64,000 nucleotides of DNA, from positions 36,932 to 100,931 of the forward strand of contig NZ_MUYK01000007.1 in NCBI RefSeq assembly GCF_002155685.1. The letters are read 5' to 3'. Below, piece after piece: positions 44,309 to 53,321 of this stretch (position 1 is the stretch's first letter; each line of letters begins with the position of its first letter). The DNA is from Erythrobacter colymbi (GTDB lineage: Bacteria > Pseudomonadota > Alphaproteobacteria > Sphingomonadales > Sphingomonadaceae). Both the position numbers and the translations under genes were made by a program. The notes below the pieces were generated by a model. That model was given only the letters and a program-made list of their open reading frames with translations. It was not told the origin of the DNA and did no database searches.

Positions 44309-45730
44309 TCAGGATCGGGTGTCGAGGATGCTGCCCGCATCGGACAGCGGGAATTCGAGTTCGACGAGGACGCCGGTGTCGTGCAGGGCAAAGCGCCCCT
44401 CGCCCTGCAATTCGTAGGGCACGCGTTCCTCGATCAGCTTGCGGCCGAAGCCCTTGCGGGTCTGCTTGGTCTTGCGCACGGGCGCGGTTTCCTGCCAGCG
44501 CAGGCTGACCCACGGCTTTCCGTCCTTGCGGCCGCGCGTCCAGACGATGCGGATGTGTCCGGTATCCCCCAGCGCGCCGTACTTGATCGAATTGGTCGCG
44601 AGCTCGTGGATCGCGAGCGTCACGATTTCCGCCGCGTGGGGGGACAGCGCGACCTCCGGCCCGTCGACGTGGCATTTGTCGTCCTGCACGGCGTGGACCA
44701 GCAGTTCCTCGCGGACCAGCTCCGACAGGTCGACGCTGCGCCCGGGGGAACGGGTGAGGGTGCTCTGGGTGCGCCCCATCGCCTGAAGGCGGCCGATCAG
44801 ATGATCGACATATTCGTCGACGTGGCGGTGGCTCGGTGCCGATAGCCGCGCGACCGACCGCACCATGCCGATGAGGTTCCTCACGCGGTGCTGCAATTCT
44901 GCGACCAGCAGCTTCTGCCATTCCTCCTCGCGCCGGCGCTGGGTGGTGTCGATCATCGCGCCGAGCATCCGCACCGGCTGGCCGCGCTCGTCATAGAGGA
45001 AGCGCCCGCGCGCCGAGACCCACACGATCTCGCCGTCGGGATGGCGCACGCGGTATTCGTTGACGTAATCCTCGCCGCTTTCCATCGCCTTGGCGATCTT
45101 GGCTTCCGCGTCGGCGCGGTCATCGGGGTGGACGCGTTCGGCCCAGACGTCGAAGTTCGGGACGACCTCGCCCGGCTCGTAGCCTTCCATGCGATAATGC
45201 TCGTCCGACCAGTAGATCTCGCCGGTCTCGACATTCCAGTCCCACAGCCCGACCTTGCCGATCTCGCTCGCGACGCGCAGCATCTGGGCGCCGTGCACCA
45301 GCTGGCGCTCGGTCAGGCGGCGGTTGGTGATGTCGGTCGACATGCCGAACCATTCGGTGATGGTACGGTTCTCGTCGAACACCGGCACGGCGCGCGAATA
45401 GAGCCAGCCGACCTTGCCGTCGGGCCGGACATAGCCGTGCTCGATCTCGATCGGCGTGCGCGCGGCGACCGCCGCATCGACCGCCTCGCGCACCGCGGCG
45501 CGGTCGGCGGCGACGACGAAGCCCTCGATCCAGTCGCTCTCGCCTTCCACATCGCCCAAGAGGTCGTTCCCGCCGACCTGCTCCATCAGCGTGCCTTCCG
45601 GGTTCATGCGGAAGATCAGGTCCGAGGTCGCCTCGATCAGCGAATGCAGGCGGTTCTCGCTGTGGCGCAGGGCGAGCTCCATCACTTTGCGCTTGCCGAT
45701 GTCCTCGAACAGGATGCCGACCTGATAGGG
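44309..45730 (-). pseudogene. HWE-type histidine kinase, C-terminal part of a frameshifted gene
   Basis: This frame encodes the end of a PAS domain (PYQVGILFEDIGKRKVMEL), two more PAS domains (about 45700-44950) and an HWE-family kinase core: the H-box in LVAELQHRVRNLIGM, then AIHELATNSIKYGALG and SLRWQETAP. The N-terminal PAS part lies in another frame (45682-46446). One extra base in the GGGG run at 45728-45731 would join them as GDAAPYQVG. It is either a sequencing error or a real inactivating indel. There is no transmembrane helix. Confidence 0.8.
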
Positions 45731-46446
45731 GCGGCGTCGCCGACGGGGAAAGCGAAGACGTCGAACCAGCGGTCCATCGCCGCGGATTCGCTCTCGAACC
45801 TTTCGGGCACGCCGGTCAGAGCGACGCGGCCATAGGCGGCGATCCACTTGTCCTCGATGTCGGGCTGGAGCGAGCGCATCGTCTTGCCGAGCGGTTTGTC
45901 GAGCCCGGACTGCTCCAGAAAGGCCTCGTTGCCCTCGAGGAAAAGGTAGTCGACTGCCGTGCCGTCGGCGCCAAACAGCACCTCGACGATGCAGAAGCCC
46001 TCGTCGATCGCTTCGAACAGCAGTTTGTAGCGCGCGTCAGCCTCGCGCCGTTTCTCGCGGGCGAGATGCTCGCCGCTGACATCGCGCACGCGGGCCATGA
46101 TCGCTGACCGCCCGCCAAAATGGAGCGGCGAGAGGACAACCTCGAAAATCTGGTCGCTCTGCGAGCCCTTGCGCACCAGCACCTCGGGCGTGCCGCGCGC
46201 GAGGACCCGTTCGAAATCCTGCGACCATACCTCTGCCGCTTCGGGAAAGCGCTGGCCGAGGGTCTTGCCGGTCGGATCCTCGACATCGAGCAGGCGGCAC
46301 AGCGCCGCATTGGCCGCAAGATAGCGCCAGTCGCGCAGGGCTTCGCCCGGCTCGCCGACGGGCTCTGCAATGCAGGCGGCATCCGGCAGCGCCTGGAAGG
46401 CGGCGCCGAACAGTGTTTCTTCGGGATCGAGTGGAAAATCCGCCAT
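45682..46446 (-). pseudogene. N-terminal PAS part of the frameshifted HWE kinase
   Basis: 254 codons starting MADFPLDPEETLFGAAF. It contains a PAS domain (about residues 10-130) and most of a second (KLLFEAIDEGFCIVEVLFG through MDRWFDVFAFPVGDAA). After GDAA the frame reads PIRSASCSRTSASAK and stops, whereas the other frame continues the PAS fold exactly where this one fails. As it stands the product would be a kinase-less PAS protein of ~245 residues. Confidence 0.8.
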
Positions 46447-46625
46447 GCGCTCATCTTTGTGAAGCCACCACCATAGAGATCACGGCGGCAATTCCGCTTA
46501 ACATAAGTTGCCGCAGGCGGGCAGTCCCGTTGCGGCGTAACGCAGGATAGGGACGCGAGGGTTCCGGGCGCGCAGGTTCGGGCCTGCCTGCCACAACAAT
46601 GCGGCGATCAATGGAGCCTTCCGCC

Positions 46626-46868
46626 ATGCGCATGATCCTCACCCTCTTCGCCATCGGAGCGGGCGCCTATGTGCTCTCGCGCCGGACATCGCAGCCGCGC
46701 GCCGCGGGCCGCGCCGCCTTTGCCGAGGGGCAGCCGGACAGCGGACACAGCCCCGTGCGCGATGCCGGGCCTGACGCGATGCGCGATCCGCCCAAGGGCC
46801 ACTGGTCGCCGGTCGACGAGGCCAGCGACCAGAGCTTCCCCGCCAGCGATCCGCCCGCCACCTATTGA
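46626..46868 (+). CDS. small membrane-anchored protein with SFPASDPP tail
   Basis: 80 residues from MRMILTLFAIGAGAYVLSRR; ATG at 46611 is an alternative. One N-terminal transmembrane helix, then a charged stretch. The C-terminal motif VDEASDQSFPASDPPATY recurs at the end of many small proteobacterial proteins, often near stress genes; its role is unknown. It is divergent from the kinase gene. Confidence 0.72.
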   Translation: MRMILTLFAIGAGAYVLSRRTSQPRAAGRAAFAEGQPDSGHSPVRDAGPDAMRDPPKGHWSPVDEASDQSFPASDPPATY

Positions 46869-47025
46869 CCCCTCGGGCGTGCGCATTTTGACGCAAATGC
46901 TCGCAATATCGGTATTTTTACCCGCATAGTCGCAGGTTGGCTGTGCATGAGGGTGCCACAGGTTAGTGTCCCACTTCGCGTGTTCGCCTTCACCCTGGTC
47001 AAGGACCAAACAGGGAGCCACGACC

Positions 47026-47760
47026 ATGCCGACACTGACCGCCGGGGGTATCGAACCCCTGTTCCGATTGCTTGCGCGCTACATGCCGCTGGAGGAAGCC
47101 GATCGCGAGGCTCTCCTGCGCCTGGAGACGGGGCCGCCCTGCACCGCCGAAGCGCGCACCGATATCGCACGCGAGGGCGAAAATCCGACTGTGATCCGTC
47201 TGCTCGTGTCGGGCTGGGCGTGCCGCTACAAGGATCTGCCTGACGGCCGCCGCCAGATCGTGGGCTTCTTCCTGCCCGGCGATTTCTGCGATCTCAACGT
47301 CTACATCCTGTCCGAGCTCGACCATTCCATCGGCGCGCTAACGGCAGTGCGGTATTACGAGATCGAGCCGCACCAGTTCCACGAGGTGATCGAACAGCGC
47401 CCGCACCTGCTGCGCGCGCTGTTGTGGCACGAGATGGTTTCGGCCGGGATCCAGCGCGAATGGCTGCTGTCGATCGGCCAGCGCTCTCCGCTGGAGCGGC
47501 TCGGCCACCTGTTCATCGAACTCTATTATCGCCTCAAGGCAGTGGGGCTGACGACGGGGACGAGTTTCGATCTGCCCATCACCCAGAACCATCTGGCCGA
47601 GGCCAACGGGCTGAGCCTCGTTCACCTCAACCGCACGATCCAGGAAATGCGGCGCGAGGCGCTGATCGAACTGTCCGACCGCCAGCTGCGGATCGTCGAT
47701 CTCGACCGGCTGAAGCGGGTGACGATGTTCAACGACAACTACCTGCACTTCAACCGCTGA
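47026..47760 (+). CDS. Crp/Fnr family regulator (2 of 2)
   Basis: 244 residues. Beta-roll sensor domain with FFLPGDFCDLN, followed by a helix and the DNA-recognition helix-turn-helix PITQNHLAEANGLSLVHLNRTIQEMRR. It is clearly related to the regulator at 43.2 kb but not a recent duplicate. No cNMP-binding signature or Fe-S cysteines are evident. It is followed by two hemerythrin genes on the same strand and may control them. Confidence 0.9.
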   Translation: MPTLTAGGIEPLFRLLARYMPLEEADREALLRLETGPPCTAEARTDIAREGENPTVIRLLVSGWACRYKDLPDGRRQIVGFFLPGDFCDLNVYILSELDHSIGALTAVRYYEIEPHQFHEVIEQRPHLLRALLWHEMVSAGIQREWLLSIGQRSPLERLGHLFIELYYRLKAVGLTTGTSFDLPITQNHLAEANGLSLVHLNRTIQEMRREALIELSDRQLRIVDLDRLKRVTMFNDNYLHFNR

Positions 47761-47948
47761 CCCCGGGGTGAGCGGGGTGTGACCTTGTTGCGGCCGTTCC
47801 CCGAGGGGCGGGCCGAGTGCCCCGCGCGCTGTGCCGCGACCGGGGGCAGTCCCCTCTAACATAGGCGTGTGCCCCTACGGCGGGCGGGGCCGACAAGGGT
47901 GTGGCGGCCACGAGTGACTCGTGAAGCCGCCCCACAAGGAGAGACCCC

Positions 47949-48533
47949 ATGACCCGCTCCCACGCCCGCCGGACGCACCAGACCGACCACGGCAGCGTCC
48001 TCGGCTCCGCCGCCAGAAGCGTGCTGGTGACCGCCGGTGTCGTCGCGCTCGCCAATATCGGGCGCAAGGTCGCCAGCCAGGCCCCGACCGCGATGGCGAG
48101 CGACTGGTGCGAGGGCCTCGCGCGCGAACACGACGCCGTGCTCACCGCGATCGACAAGCTCGCCGCCACCCCTGCCGAACACCCCCAGCGCCGCACGGTG
48201 CAGCTTGGCATGATCAAGCAGATGATCGGCAAGCACGCACTGGAGGAAGAGAACGTGATCTACCCGATGCTCCGCCGCGGCGGGGAAGGGGATGCGTTCG
48301 GCAAGCTCCACAAGGAGCACGGCGAGGTCAAGGCGATGCTCTACGAGCTGACCCAGATGGACAAGGCCGATCCCGGCTTCGACGTCACGCTCGAGCAACT
48401 GCGTGAAGCCCTCGAGACGCACATGCGCGAAGAGGAGGACGTGCTGTTCCCGGCCCTGCGCGAGCGGCTTTCGGCCGAAGAGAACCGCAAGCTTACCCGC
48501 ACCATGAACCTTGCCGGCGTGATGGTCGCCTGA
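47949..48533 (+). CDS. hemerythrin HHE domain protein (2 of 3)
   Basis: 194 residues. A short N-terminal hydrophobic stretch (SVLVTAGVVALANIG) may be a membrane anchor. Ligand motifs: LAREHDAVLTAI, IGKHALEEENVIYPML, LHKEHGEVKAML and ETHMREEEDVLFPAL, a canonical HHE set. It starts 42 bp before the third hemerythrin gene, on the same transcript. CAAGGAGAG precedes the ATG. Confidence 0.93.
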   Translation: MTRSHARRTHQTDHGSVLGSAARSVLVTAGVVALANIGRKVASQAPTAMASDWCEGLAREHDAVLTAIDKLAATPAEHPQRRTVQLGMIKQMIGKHALEEENVIYPMLRRGGEGDAFGKLHKEHGEVKAMLYELTQMDKADPGFDVTLEQLREALETHMREEEDVLFPALRERLSAEENRKLTRTMNLAGVMVA

Positions 48534-48575
48534 CCGCCTGCCCCCTCCCGCCAGCCCCGCAGAAAGGAACACCCC

Positions 48576-49085
48576 ATGGCCAAGCAGCCCCAGCCCAGAC
48601 GTGATGCCATCCAGATGCTCGCCGACGATCACCGCACGGTCGAGGATCTGTTCGAGAAATACGACAACGCCCGAAGCACCTCGGTTCAGGCTAAGATCGT
48701 GCGCCAGATCTGCGAGGAGCTGACGATCCATGCGATGGTCGAGGAGCAGGTCTTCTACCCCGCCGTACGCGACATCGTGGAGCACGACATGATGGACGAG
48801 GCTCAGGTCGAACACGACAGCGCCAAGGCCCTGATCCTCTCGCTTCAGCAGGCCGAGCCGGGCGATCCCTATTACGACGCCAAGGTCAGCGTGCTGAAGG
48901 AGCAGATCGAGCACCACGTCTACGAGGAGGAGCGCCAGCGCGGCAGCATCTTCGCGCAGGTGCGCAAGGCCGATATCGACCTCGAGACGCTGGGCGAGGA
49001 GATGCTCGCGCTCAAGCAGCAGTTGCAGGAACAGGCAAAGGCCGGCGGCCTGCCCAAGCCCGAGAAGGTCGCGATCAAGGCCTGA
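48576..49085 (+). CDS. hemerythrin HHE domain protein (3 of 3)
   Basis: 169 residues, cytosolic. Ligand motifs: LADDHRTVEDLFEKY, LTIHAMVEEQVFYPAV, QVEHDSAKALIL and EHHVYEEERQRGSIFAQV. The C terminus is a charged helix with a Lys-rich end. An AGAAAGGAAC ribosome site precedes the ATG. It is 42 bp after the second hemerythrin gene, so both are likely made together. Confidence 0.93.
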   Translation: MAKQPQPRRDAIQMLADDHRTVEDLFEKYDNARSTSVQAKIVRQICEELTIHAMVEEQVFYPAVRDIVEHDMMDEAQVEHDSAKALILSLQQAEPGDPYYDAKVSVLKEQIEHHVYEEERQRGSIFAQVRKADIDLETLGEEMLALKQQLQEQAKAGGLPKPEKVAIKA

Positions 49086-49160
49086 TACACGACGTCCGGA
49101 ATGGGCATGGTGCGCCGTTCCGGACATCAACTCGCTACGCCGGACGTGGCGAGACGCGCG

Positions 49161-50606
49161 CTAGCAGGCGTCGGGCGCGGGGGTGATCGCGATGGCGAGA
49201 TCCTGCCCGGCGCACATGGCCAGCACCACCAGAGTCCCGTCCTGATGGGTGTGCACCGCGCTTTCTTCGCGCGCGCCGGTGACGGTGTTGACCTGGATGA
49301 CGCTGTAGCAGCCGTGCTCCAGCCCCGCGATCTCGATCCGGCTCGCGGTCGGCCCTTGGGTCTCGTGCGGCATCAGGGCGATCACCGCCTGGCGCGCGTC
49401 CCCGCAGCCGCAGGCTAGGCCCGAGAAGTCGTGGACCGTCAGGCGCTCCTCCAGCGCAGCGCGGTCGAAATGGCGCCAGTCGATCAGCGGCAGGAACGAT
49501 GCGAGCACGCGCTGCGCCACGTGCATCGCAGGCAGCAGCACATGCGGGTGGCGATAGGGCCAGCGCATCCCGCCGCCCGCACCGCCGCTCGCCAGATGCG
49601 CCCATTGGGTGCGGCGGAAGCAGGCGGTGTCGAAGCTTTCGGGCAGGGTCGTGCCGCGATCGGCGAAGGTGTGGACGGGGCCGTGCTCGCTGTCCATCAG
49701 CGGCCGCCCCGGCGGGCATTGTGCCGCTGCCTCGCGCATCAGCCTCGCCGTGGCTTCGGCAGGCGCAAGCGAGTGTCCGGGCGCGTCGATCGTCTCCGGC
49801 TCGTAGAGGTGGATGCTGGCGAAATCGAGCGCAGGGTGGCGGAAGATCACCTCGCCAAGCGACGGATCGGCGAGCAGATTGGGGTGGAACACCGAGACCG
49901 TCTGCAAGTGCGATCGGCCATGCAGCCGCAGCTCCTCGGCGCGCAGAGTCTCCGATACCTCGGTGACGAAAGCGTGGGTCACGGCCATGTCGCGCCCGGC
50001 GTAGAAGCTGTCGATCTCGTTCCACAGGTCCCACGCGAAGACCGCGGGGCTATGCCCCCAGCGGCGGGTGGCGAACAGCAGGCGGTTGATGATCGCCGCG
50101 CGGGTCTGCGGGCAGGTGAACATCGTCTCCGGCGAGGTGGCAGGCCCGCCGGTGTGGTGCGAATAGGGGTGCCACTTCCAGCGCAGCGCCATGAAGAAGG
50201 TATCGAAGGGGGTGAGCAGATAGCGAATGCCATACTGCTCCCCCAAGGTGATCAGATCGTCCCACAGCCGCACCATCGCCGGGCTGAAGCCGCCGACACG
50301 GTGTTCGAGGTGGCGGTGGCGCACCTGACTGTAATCGAGCATCAGCCTGAGGCAGGTGACGCCATGCGCGGCAAGCTCGGCGAAATGGCGCTCCACAGCT
50401 TCCGGATCGCGGCGGCGGTAGAGCGGGGCGATGTTAGGCCAGGTGATCGCCTCGTTATGGCCGACAGGCGTCCACACCTCGCCCGCTCCGGTGACGAAGT
50501 ACGGCGCACCCTCGGCGCAGCGGATCCAGTCGCTGCCGGGCGGGGCAGCGGGCGGACCGACACGGCGCAGGGTCTCGCCCTGCCGCATGACGGCGCCGCT
50601 GTTCAT
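49161..50606 (-). CDS. glycoside hydrolase, GH5-like TIM barrel
   Basis: 481 residues without a signal peptide. A (beta/alpha)8 barrel is suggested by GVTCLRLMLDYSQVRH, the acid/base WDLWNEIDSF (WNE motif) and the nucleophile Glu in MDSEHGPVHTF. The last ~100 residues look like a beta-sandwich. The substrate is unknown. It overlaps the downstream fused galactofuranose enzyme gene by 4 bp, so it may process a galactofuranose- or glucan-containing polymer (inference). Confidence 0.75.
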   Translation of the reverse strand: MNSGAVMRQGETLRRVGPPAAPPGSDWIRCAEGAPYFVTGAGEVWTPVGHNEAITWPNIAPLYRRRDPEAVERHFAELAAHGVTCLRLMLDYSQVRHRHLEHRVGGFSPAMVRLWDDLITLGEQYGIRYLLTPFDTFFMALRWKWHPYSHHTGGPATSPETMFTCPQTRAAIINRLLFATRRWGHSPAVFAWDLWNEIDSFYAGRDMAVTHAFVTEVSETLRAEELRLHGRSHLQTVSVFHPNLLADPSLGEVIFRHPALDFASIHLYEPETIDAPGHSLAPAEATARLMREAAAQCPPGRPLMDSEHGPVHTFADRGTTLPESFDTACFRRTQWAHLASGGAGGGMRWPYRHPHVLLPAMHVAQRVLASFLPLIDWRHFDRAALEERLTVHDFSGLACGCGDARQAVIALMPHETQGPTASRIEIAGLEHGCYSVIQVNTVTGAREESAVHTHQDGTLVVLAMCAGQDLAIAITPAPDAC

Positions 50607-52927
50607 TCCGCCGCCACCGCTCCCGGCCCCGCCAGCGCCTCGCTGCGCCAGCGCGCATCGAGCCGCCGCCAGGTCGCGAGGGCCTGTCCGACGATCTGGT
50701 CCATGTTGTAGTAGCGGTAGGTCGCTAGCCGCCCGACGAAGGTGACATCCTGCGCCGTCCGCGCCAGCGCGTCATAGCGCTTGTACATCGCCTGCGCCTG
50801 CGGATTGGGGATGGGGTAGTACGGATCGCCCTCGTCCGCCGGAAACTCGCGGGTGATGCTGGTGACGGGGGCGTGCTGGCCGGTGAGGTGCTTGTATTCG
50901 GTGATCCGGGTATAGGGCACGGCTACATCCGGATAGTTCACCACCGCCACCGGCTGCGCACGCTCGCACGGCAGGGTCTGGTGCTCGAACCTGAGCGAGC
51001 GGTAGGGGAGCTTGCCCAGCCGGTATCCGAAATATTCGTCCACCGGCCCCGTCCATACGAGGTGATCCCAGGTGATGTCGGCGGGCAGATCCGTGAAGGA
51101 CTGGCCGGTCAGCACCGTGATGCGCGGCTCGTCGAGCATCGCGGCGAACATCGCGGTGTAGCCCGCTGCCGGCATGCACTGGTAGGTGTCAGTGAAGTAG
51201 CGGTCGTCGGTGTTGGTCCGCGCAGGCACCCGCGCGGCGACGGACTTGTCGAGCGCGCTCGGATCGACGCCCCATTGCTTGGTGGTGTAGCCTTCGAAGA
51301 ACTTCTCGTAGAGGTCCTCGCCCACCTGCGCGACGACCTGATCGCGCGAGCTGCGCACCTCGGGCACATCGACCGCGACCGACTTCAGATAGGCCTCGGC
51401 CTCGGCATCGGTGGCGAGATCGAGTCCGTAGAGCACGTTCAGCGTCGTACGGTTGATCGGCATCGGCACCAGCTTGCCATCGACCTGCGCGAGCACACGG
51501 TGCTCGTAGGGCCGCCAGCGGGTGAAGCGCGACAGGTAATCGAGGATGTCGCGGCTGTTGGTGTGGAAGATGTGCGGCCCGTATTTGTGCACGAGGATGC
51601 CGGCGGCGTCATTGTGGTCATAGGCATTGCCCGCGATGTGCGGGCGCTTGTCGATCACGAGGACCGAGCGGCCCGATCCGGCGGCGATGCGTTCGGCCAT
51701 GACCGATCCGGCAAAGCCAGCGCCGACGACCAGCACATCGTAATGGCGCGGGGCTGTGCGCGGGCCGTTGGCGACGATCCGCGCGACCTGACGCGTGGCG
51801 AGCGCATTGTCGAGCTTGCGGGCGATGCGCGCGGCGATTCCGTCCCAGCTCTTGTCGGCAAGGCAATCGCGCGCCTCGGCCCGCCATACGGCGCGCACGG
51901 TGTCGGGCGCGGCGAGGAGGTCTTCGCAGGCCTCGATGAAGGCGGGGGCATCGGCGGCAATCCGGATCGCGCCAAGCCCGCCATAGCCGCTCACCACATC
52001 GCGCACCGGGGTCGAGACCACGGGCAAACCGCTCGCCATGTATTCGGGCGTCTTGGTGGGGCTGATGAACTCGGTCGAGGCGTTGAGCGCGAAGGGCATC
52101 AGCGCGATGTCCCACCCGGCGGCATAGGCGGGCAGCTCGGCATAGTCCTTGCGGCCGAGCCAGTGGATGTTGTCGGCGCGCGGGAGATCATCGGCGGCGA
52201 TCTTCACCACCGGGCCGACCATCACGAACTGCCAGTCGGGCCGCGCGGCGGCGACGGCGGAGAGCAGGGCTAAGTCCATCCGCTCGTCGATCACGCCGTA
52301 GAAGCCGAGGCGCGGGCGGGGGAGCGCGGCCTGATCGGCAGGATCGGGGTGGCCGTCCGCCCCGCGCGCGAAGTGCGCGACATCGACGCCCGAGGGGACG
52401 CAGTGGATGTTGTGGTGGCGGTGACTGCGCGCCTCGTAGAGGCTCTTGCCGCCGCACAGCACGATGTCGGCGCGCGCCATCAGCGCGGCCTCGCGCGCGG
52501 CGATGTCTGCGGGGGCGAAGGCGAAATTGGCGAGCTCGTCCATGCAGTCATAGACGACAAGGTCGGCGGCGCTCGCGGCGGCTGCGGCGGTGAAGCCGAG
52601 CATCATCGGGGTGTAGTACCAGAACACCCGCGGCCCCGATCCGCGCGCCAGCACGTCATCGAGCAGCGTGCCCAGCATGATGTCGCGCGCCGCTTCACCG
52701 AGGCCTTCCGGCAGCACCGGGACAAGCCGCTCGAGCCCGCGGGCGAGCGTCTCGCGCTCCAAGCGCGGCTCGGTGCAACCCGCTTCCTCGCGCGGTTCCT
52801 CCCAGTAGAGAACATCGAAGCTGTCGGCGAGGCGGGTCATGATGTGCTGCGGCCGCTGGAAGACGAGGTTCCAGCGCAGATGCGCAAAGCAGAGGATCGC
52901 CGGGCGGGCGGTGGTGGGGCGGTGCAT
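50603..52927 (-). CDS. fusion: GT4-like glycosyltransferase + UDP-galactopyranose mutase
   Basis: 774 residues from MHRPTTARPA; an in-frame Met lies further up. The first ~390 residues are a glycosyltransferase of the GT4/GT-B type (CFAHLRWNLVFQRPQHIM, CVPSGVDVAHFARG, MASGLPVVSTPVRDV). From about 395 on it is UDP-galactopyranose mutase: VLVVGAGFAGSVMAERIA, HKYGPHIFHTNSRDIL, EKFFEGYTTKQWGVDP. UGM makes UDP-galactofuranose with FADH2; the fused transferase could use it directly. Its stop overlaps the glycosidase-like gene. No signal peptide, so cytoplasmic. Confidence 0.93.
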   Translation of the reverse strand: MHRPTTARPAILCFAHLRWNLVFQRPQHIMTRLADSFDVLYWEEPREEAGCTEPRLERETLARGLERLVPVLPEGLGEAARDIMLGTLLDDVLARGSGPRVFWYYTPMMLGFTAAAAASAADLVVYDCMDELANFAFAPADIAAREAALMARADIVLCGGKSLYEARSHRHHNIHCVPSGVDVAHFARGADGHPDPADQAALPRPRLGFYGVIDERMDLALLSAVAAARPDWQFVMVGPVVKIAADDLPRADNIHWLGRKDYAELPAYAAGWDIALMPFALNASTEFISPTKTPEYMASGLPVVSTPVRDVVSGYGGLGAIRIAADAPAFIEACEDLLAAPDTVRAVWRAEARDCLADKSWDGIAARIARKLDNALATRQVARIVANGPRTAPRHYDVLVVGAGFAGSVMAERIAAGSGRSVLVIDKRPHIAGNAYDHNDAAGILVHKYGPHIFHTNSRDILDYLSRFTRWRPYEHRVLAQVDGKLVPMPINRTTLNVLYGLDLATDAEAEAYLKSVAVDVPEVRSSRDQVVAQVGEDLYEKFFEGYTTKQWGVDPSALDKSVAARVPARTNTDDRYFTDTYQCMPAAGYTAMFAAMLDEPRITVLTGQSFTDLPADITWDHLVWTGPVDEYFGYRLGKLPYRSLRFEHQTLPCERAQPVAVVNYPDVAVPYTRITEYKHLTGQHAPVTSITREFPADEGDPYYPIPNPQAQAMYKRYDALARTAQDVTFVGRLATYRYYNMDQIVGQALATWRRLDARWRSEALAGPGAVAAE

Positions 52928-53321
52928 GGCGTTTTGCCTTCGGTTCGGAGTGGCCAAGCCCTGAGAACCGGGCTGAGGCATCGCCACGGGGCGACCTGAT
53001 CCGCCTAGCCTGTGAAACACTTTTCATTTTTTACTTATGTGAAGTTCTCCGGAGTTCATCGTGAATCCGTGTCGTTTGGAACCCATGTTATGGAGTAACA
53101 TGCATACTTCACGCAGTCATACCGAAAAGCGACAATCAAAACTCAAGAAGCACTTTCAATATTTTTTATAAGCATACATTCACTCTGAGCGACGTGACGT
53201 TCGGATTGGCCGATATGTCGATTGCTCATAACATCATTAGTTATATTCACCTGAACAAAGGGCGTCATCCTTGCCAGTGAACACTCGCGACCCTTGTGCG
53301 CCCCGAAGAAGAGGATCCCCA
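52928..53321. other. 394-bp AT-rich intergenic region
   Basis: Between the UGM fusion (-) and the SDR gene (+). The stretch 53020-53260 is much more AT-rich than its surroundings. It contains a perfect inverted repeat CATGTTA-TGGAG-TAACATG at 53084-53102 and a GGAAC at 53078-53082 without a matching CGTT downstream. Both divergent genes must be started from here, and the inverted repeat is a candidate operator. Confidence 0.5.

Noticed and set aside
53078..53103. EcfG-type GGAAC...CGTT promoter
   Set aside because: GGAAC is present, but no CGTT occurs 16-17 bp downstream; similar searches upstream of the other stress genes failed too.
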